A stretch of DNA of 64,000 bases. Source: Cryptomeria japonica. Taxonomy: Eukaryota > Streptophyta > Pinopsida > Cupressales > Cupressaceae. Made by a program: the position numbers and the translations under genes. The stretch lies in NCBI RefSeq assembly GCF_030272615.1, contig NC_081412.1, positions 684,582,583 to 684,646,582 of the forward strand, in the 5' to 3' direction. Shown here piece by piece: positions 58,101 through 64,000 of the stretch. Below the pieces are notes generated by a model that did no database searches, was not told the DNA's origin, and worked only from the letters and a program-made list of their open reading frames with translations. Positions within the stretch are counted from its first letter, which is position 1. Each line of letters begins with the position of its first letter.

Positions 58101-59672
58101 TGATGAACAGTTTAGAGGTAATTCAAGGTACATGGACTCTGAACCGACAATAGAGATAATATCAAATGAACCTACAATGAGTACACCGGTACAGAATGTT
58201 GATCCAGTCACACCAACATCATCTGAAAATTCCATAGCAATTGAAGAACAACAACAAGTAAAAACATCTAGGTATGTAAGACTGAATCACTCTGAAAGTT
58301 AGATAATTGTGAACAAATATCAAGGTGTTATGACTAGAGGAAGACTGGCAAATGAAGAGGTATACTTAATTTCTCAAATTGAACCAACATCTGTTAATGA
58401 GGCATGTGAAGATAAACATTGGATTAAAGCTATGGAAGATGAATTGGAACAAATTGAAAAGAATAACACATGGACATTGGTTCCACGACCTAAAAAAAAA
58501 AATGTAATTGGAACTAAATGGGTATTCAAAAATAAACTTAATGAAGATGGTAAGGTAATCAAAAACAAAGAAAGATTAGTGTGTAAGGGATATTCACAGA
58601 AAGAAGGAAATGATTATAATGAAACCTTTGCACCAGTAGCTAGAGTTGAGGTAGTCGGACTATTCTTAGCTTTTTCAACAAACAAGAACTATAAAGTATA
58701 TCAAATGGATGTTAAATGTGCATTTCTGAATCTTGATATTGAAGAGGAAGTTTACATTGAACAACCTGATGGATTTTCATTGACAAATGACAAAGATATG
58801 GTTTTCAGGTTAAGGAAAGCTTTATATGGATTAAAGCAAGCTCCTAGAGCTTGGTATTCTATATTGGACAAATATCTTTTGAAGCTTGGTTACACTAAAG
58901 GTAATACTGACAGCAATCTATATTTCAAAGTGACTAATGATGAAATCTTGGTTATTGAAGTTTTTGTTCATGATATTATTTTTGGAGGAGAAGATGGATT
59001 GTGTAAAGACTTTTCTAATAAGATGCAGGAAGAATTTGAAATGTCTATGATTGGAGAGATAAAATTATTTTTAGGATTGCAGATTTCACAGACTGACAAA
59101 GGTATATTCATAAATCAATCAAAGTACTTGAAGGAATTACTAAAGAAATTTGGCATGGAAAACTCTAAATTGGTAAGTTCACCTATGACTACAACTGATA
59201 AACTATCATTGAAGGATGAATCAACACCTGTTAATCTGACAAGATACAAGTCTATGATAGGAGGCTTACTGTATTTGACACAAACAAGACTTGATATTAT
59301 GAATCCAATATGTATTGTTTCAAGATTTTAGAGTAATCCTAAAGAAAATCATGAATCAGTAGTGAAAAGGATTTTTTAGTATCTACAAGGCACAACAAAT
59401 CTTGGTTTATCGTATCCTAAAGATGAAAAATTTGATTTATGTGCATACACAGATGAAAATTGGGCTGAAAATGTAGATAATAGAAGGAGCACCACTGATA
59501 GAGCATTCTTTCTTGGTAGTAGATTGACTTCATGGTTGAGCAAGAAACAGAGTTGCACATCTTTATCAACAGCAGAATCAAAATATTTTGCAGCAGCAAC
59601 TAATTGTGCCCAGGTATTATGGATTACGAAAATGTTCAAGGATATAAAGGTAAAATGCAAAGAACCTATAAC
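58093..59672 (+). pseudogene. Element I reverse transcriptase and truncated RNase H
   Basis: A linker (58093-58302) then a long open frame 58309-59328: [75 protein letters not shown]. Where relatives have FVDDIIFGG this copy reads FVHDIIFGG (about 58966-58992): the first catalytic Asp is His, so RT could not polymerise. TAG at 59329 and another near 59374 split the end. RNase H starts CAYTDENWAENVDNRRST and continues SLSTAESKYFAAATNCAQVL until truncation at about 59672. Confidence 0.92.
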
Positions 59673-60689
59673 CTATCTACCCTAATTCCACCTAATCATT
59701 CTTCTAATCCCTCTCCTAATGAGTTGCTAGTGGCTAATCATAATGATTAACCACAAAGTCAACTCCTTGTCCCTTCCATCCAACCACCATCCTTAAATGC
59801 TCTTTTCCTAGGTGAATGTGAGATTTTCAAAATCTCACATTCCTCTAGGCATCCCATCCTCCAAGGAATTTTTAATTTCTCCTTATTCCTCCAATCCCCA
59901 TGATCATCCTTTTTCAATAATTTTTAATTCCTCATCCCCATCCCTCAAGGAATATTTTATTCCATTCTCTTCCCTAGGCTCATTGGGAAGTCTAACCAAT
60001 GAGCCTTGAGGAGTGCGAAGAAAAGAAATGTCTTTAAAGCATATCTCTTGGTCTCCACACTTGTCATTTCACCTCCTCTTGGGCCTTGTGTGGGCTCACA
60101 AGAAATCTTGACCCTTCATCTTGAGTCAATCCTATCCCTCCATTCCTTCTCTTCTCCTCCTATAAATTGAGGGCTCCATCCCCTTGTTTCTCATCTACAA
60201 TTTTAGTAAATCCATGCTGTTATTTTGTGCCCAAGAAATTATCCTCATACCCTTATTATACCAAAATTTGCACTCATCCATACTTAGGCATTTCATACTT
60301 TGATCATCAATCCATCCTTCTTTAGCCATCCATCCTCTATCCATTGTGCACAATATTGGAGAGCCAACCACATCATTCCTATTGGACCATTCAGATCAAG
60401 CTAGGAAAGGGCACATTCTTGGCTTCAACAAGAGTCCAAATTGGAGGAACAAGAGAACTCTCTTGGCAAGGTATCAAGATTGTTTTTGTATTTCCTGATT
60501 TGAATGTTTTATGTCTGTTATGCTTTGATTCAATCTAACCTTGCACCAAGAATTTTCCCTTGGTTCATTTATCATTGAATGGCAGCCAGCTAGGCAACAT
60601 CCTTCCAAGACACAGTTCTACCTCAACATGTCTCTCCTGCATCATCAAACCATGATGTCCCACATTCAAAGGATTTGAAATTTAGATCC
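59673..60689. other. Unclassified sequence, possible LTR fragment
   Basis: Pyrimidine-rich, not similar to the flanking Copia or LINE. Contains the hairpin at 59814-59842 and a tataaat box at 60161-60167, followed by gggctccatccccttg, which resembles the U3-R border of Gypsy-type plant LTRs. No boundaries or coding region were found. Confidence 0.4.
59814..59842. repeat. Perfect 29-base palindrome
   Basis: Arms gaatgtgagatttt and aaaatctcacattc are exact reverse complements around a single c. It can form a 14-bp stem. Confidence 0.9.
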
Positions 60690-63600
60690 AAGGCCTCATC
60701 ATCACACTGGTTGGATTGCATGGTGGAAAGACGCCATTACATGCTCTATGAGGTTTCTGCACATTTATGGTAGATAGCTTGCCATGTACCACAGGCGGTT
60801 GTATGACATGACCACCAAAGATCTTTGTTCTTCCATAGAAGCTCTCACCTTGAATCCTTTTGATTCTAACCTACAACTTTGATTAGCCCAGCTCCTCCAT
60901 CAGAAACAAGTTGCAGATAGCTATTCTGCTAGAGGAGCTCAAATCAAAGCTAGGTTACATTAGCTCAAGGTGGGTGATAGGGCCTCCAAGGAATTTTTAC
61001 TAGCTTTGCGCGCCTGTCATACCTCTGTAGGGATCAATAAAATCAAAGAGGGGTAGGTTGTTCTCAATGAGCTACCTGATATTTTGCAAGCTTTTGTCTG
61101 TCATTATGAGGTGTTCACATTGTAGGGAGACTATTCAGCTAGAGCCCAAGCTTTGCAAGATTGCTTAGTTGTTGTTCCCAAATGGCTCTTTGAGTCTTAG
61201 TAGACCCTCTGTGATCTCTTATTGACCATTGATGATCTCAAGGAAGCCATTTTTTCTATGGCGGATGATAAAGCTTGTGGGTGTGATGGCTTTCCCTATG
61301 AATTCTACAAAGCCCTTTGGCCCTGTGTTGGTCCTGACCTCCATAAGGTCTACATTTATGCTTTTCATTCCCAATCCCTAGGAGTGATGATTAACCAGGG
61401 TAATATCAAATTTATCCCTAAGGTTGGGGACCCAAAGAACATTTGAAATTGGAGGCCTATTACATTTCTCAATGTCTCATACAAGATCATCGCCAAAGCC
61501 TTGGCTCTCAAGACTTGTCATCTCCTACCTCTTATTGTGCATCCAGAGCAGATTGAATTTATCAAGTCTAGGTTTATTCTGGATAATATTATTGTTGTTT
61601 GGAAAGGGATAGATTGGGATAGTCTAAACAACTGGAAATATTTCTTAAGATTGACTTCACTAAGGCATATGATCACATTGAGTGGCCATTTATCTTAGCT
61701 ATGCTCAAAGCCCTTGGCTTTGGTCCCAGATTCATTCAGTTTGTCCAGATGTTATTTGGAGATGCCTCGACCTATATCACCATTAATGGCCAATAGCCTA
61801 AGGCTTTTGACCATTTTTAGATCCATTCACCAGGGATGTCCTCTAGCTCCTTTTTTATATGTTCTTACGACAGAAAGGTTTGGTTACTTACTTACTAATG
61901 TTATCTCTGTTGGGCGTGTCCGTGGTATCTCCCTGCTTGAGTCACCTTCTCAACTTGTCAATGGCCATTTTGTGGATGATTCCTTCCTCACTCTCATTGA
62001 AGAAGAAAACAATTTGTAGGTCACTCTTCAATGTCTGGACACCTTTTGCTTGGCTTCTGGTTCAACCATTCAATGGCACAAGATGCAATGTTATAGGCAG
62101 TATTTTCTTCCCACCTTGCCTTGGATTCTTCAATATGACTACGAACGGATTCATTATGGTGAAAGTGTTCACTTTCTAGGCATTCCCTTTGCCTTTCAAG
62201 CTTCGCCTGTGGATCTTTGGAATGTTGTTTTAGTCAGGATTGAGAAAAGGTTGGCCTATTGGATTATCAAGCCTCTCTCTTTGGCTAGTAAATTCAAAAA
62301 TTTGTTCTAAGGTTTTGGTTGCCACCCATGTCTATTACTCCTCATGTTGGGCTCCTTCTAAGGCCTCTTCCATGATATTGGAAAGACTTATGCGGGCTTT
62401 TCTTTGGGCCTCTGGGTCTGACCATCAAGGTTTCCACAGGGTCACTTGGGAGTATTATTGTCTTCCCAAGGAGTCTAGAGGGCTTGGCCTTATTTCGACC
62501 TAGAAACAAGGGCTTGCCTTATGTGCTAAATGGATAATTAGAGCCTTATCTGGCGTGACAAGGCTTGAAAAATCCTTCTTTGACATTACATTTCTTTAGG
62601 ATTTTCTGCCAATAGGCCGGCTTGGAAGGGGATTGGTTTTCAAACCCTGCTCATTATGAAAGACCTTGTTCAGATCTAGGGTACTTTTGTTGTTAAAAGC
62701 ATTTGGCATTCTTGGGAAGCTATCAAGCCTTGGCTTCAATGGGCGGGTGATGGTTTTCTTGATGAGATCTCCATGAATCAACACAACCTCTGGTGGTCAC
62801 CTCTTTTTTAGGTGCAAGGGTCACCACTGACCAAAATCCAGGGTGTTAGTGCTCTACATTTTCATAAACGTGGCATTAGAACACATAAGGATCTGTTTTC
62901 CAAAGCTTCTATGAACCTCTGGTCATGGGATGACCTCTAGGTCCAGTTTTGTCTATCTCGACTAGATCAATAAACTTATGACCTTCTGGTCTCGACCTTA
63001 CCCTCACATTTATTACATAAGCTTGGCATTTAGTCTGTCAGACCTTGCTGGAAAGATTGGAAGTGGTATCATTGGACTCCTTTCACCAACTACAATCCCA
63101 AAATGGGTTATCTCTAGCTGATTCCTCATTTACCTATGGTCCATATTCTCAACTAGCGGTGGCACTTGCAGTCTTCTCAGACTTCCTAGAGATTCAAGTT
63201 TCTTGTTGTCTAGTCCACCACCACTGAACCCAAGATTGCACACTTTGCTTGGTGTGTTCCTTTTCAAGGGCTGCCTTTGGGTTCCATACTTAAGCATTTG
63301 GGAGTTCCTGATCCCCGATGCCCTTTTTGTGGTCACCCAGAAATGTTTATGCATATTTTTTGGTTTTGTAGAAGAGCCTAACAGTACTGGAGCTGGATCC
63401 ATGATTTCTTTTAGCCTTTTCAGTTTGAGCCCTTTTCTTGGCATATGGCTCTTCTAAGCGATTCACCTAGAATCCCCTTCATATTTTCCCAAATATGGCA
63501 TGCTTTCAGAATGGAGATCCTATTCACTCTTCGGAAGGATAGAAATGCAGTTCTTTTTACTCACAACTTTCTGGATATTAATGTCTCACTTTATGCTAAA

Positions 63601-63690
63601 GCTTTCATTTGTAATAATGTATTAATGCAGATTCAGGTACAAGCTAACAAAGTGGCTCTAGAAGTGGGCCACTCATAGGAGCTCATCCAG
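60690..63690 (+). pseudogene. LINE (L1-like) ORF2 relic: reverse transcriptase and zinc region
   Basis: Non-LTR retrotransposon Pol (RVT_1 type) in broken frames. Order seen: pre-RT LKVGDRASKEFLLALRACHT (about 60970); DDKACGCDGFPYEFYKALWP (61265-61325); NIKFIPKVGDPKN and WRPITFLNVSYKIIAKALAL (61400-61510); DFTKAYDHIEWPFILAMLKA (about 61652-61710); IHQGCPLAPFLYVL (about 61826); the catalytic FVDDS at about 61970, both Asp present; FHFLGIPFAF near 62170; GLGLIS near 62480; and a C-terminal zf-RVT relic CPFCGHPEMFMHIFWFC (about 63320-63370). The endonuclease domain and ORF1 are missing, as usual for a 5'-truncated LINE. About ten stops or frameshifts. No poly-A tail or TSD found. Confidence 0.85.
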
Positions 63691-64000
63691 CACTAGGGCA
63701 ATGCCCCTTGTGTGGTTTCTCGAGTGCCACCAAATCTTGTCTCTACCGACGGCACTCCACCCCGTGGTTGCCATTGTGGCTGCAATTCCTTTTCCCATCG
63801 CTCTCAGACCCCATGGTCCTAGACTCCTCACCACTCCTCTAGTGGGAGAGATGATGCATGGAGGTGTCACTCGACTTCTCCTTTGCATCATGGCTCTGCC
63901 TCAGGGTGCCCTTCTGTTACTCCTGTGACTTTGGCTCCTCCTGTTGGTGATGGCTTTGGGTGGCCTTCTACCACCACCTCCAAGTTTCCCCACTTGGCTT
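63691..64000. other. Unassigned, higher-GC tail
   Basis: Clearly richer in C and G than the rest of the window. It may be the 3' end of the LINE or another repeat running out of the window. No domain recognised on either strand. Confidence 0.35.

Larger units (their letters stand above)
54691..59672 (+). mobile_element. Element I: Copia retrotransposon, 3' truncated
   Basis: 5' LTR (54691-55691), PBS, gag, protease, integrase, RT and most of RNase H in normal Copia order. It ends abruptly in RNase H at about 59672 (VKCKEPIT), with no PPT or 3' LTR. The most complete Copia here; related to element A by LTR start and Pol. Several stops and a catalytic change in RT make it inactive. Confidence 0.93.

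Overview
This looks like a stretch of a large, repeat-rich seed-plant nuclear genome. I infer a gymnosperm or conifer, but only from style: AT-rich spacers, eroded and deeply nested LTR retrotransposons, and a decayed plant receptor-like protein gene. No intact host gene, rRNA, tRNA gene or CRISPR array was found. Almost everything recognisable is a retroelement or a relic of one.

Layout. 388-3358 (+) is an LRR receptor-like protein pseudogene. 3359-5202 is AT-rich spacer with a 170-bp-offset direct repeat. 5208-6880 is a solo LTR (TSD ATAAG). 7692-9230 is a decayed Tnt1-like Copia 5' part. From 9811 a nest begins. Copia element B (+) has its 5' LTR split by Copia element A (10518-14338, TSD ACAAC), whose 5' LTR is fused directly to reverse transcriptase. 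B also carries a 1.2-kb DNA transposon (16359-17563) and is interrupted near 19773 by element E (minus strand). E is interrupted by Copia element C (24377-38355, TSD CTTGG). C in turn holds a solo LTR (29004-29792, TSD TTGGA) and a whole non-autonomous element D (30549-37107, TSD ACCTC).

From 38843 there are F-family LTRs (+). The first is split by a 3.4-kb solo LTR, J (39407-42794, TSD GGTAC), which carries a minisatellite-like array. The second (42998-44012) leads into element F. F has a Gag-like gene (44079-45180) and a second gene (52773-54615), separated by solo LTR H (45460-52662), which itself contains element G (46826-52584). Copia element I (54691-59672, +) cuts into an inverted F-family LTR piece and is itself truncated. 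The window ends with unclassified sequence and a LINE pol pseudogene (about 60690-63690).

Most interesting content: D, G and F (and more distantly E) form a family of LTR elements with normal LTRs, PBS and PPT but no protease, integrase or reverse transcriptase. Instead, D, G and F encode (1) a coiled-coil Gag-like protein with a run of CCHC zinc knuckles and (2) a second protein of roughly 1,000 residues that I cannot assign. In E only the Gag-like gene is visible. The second protein keeps conserved blocks between diverged members, so it seems to have been selected. These elements presumably borrow enzymes from the Copia elements beside them, whose PBS and LTR ends look alike. That partnership is inference.
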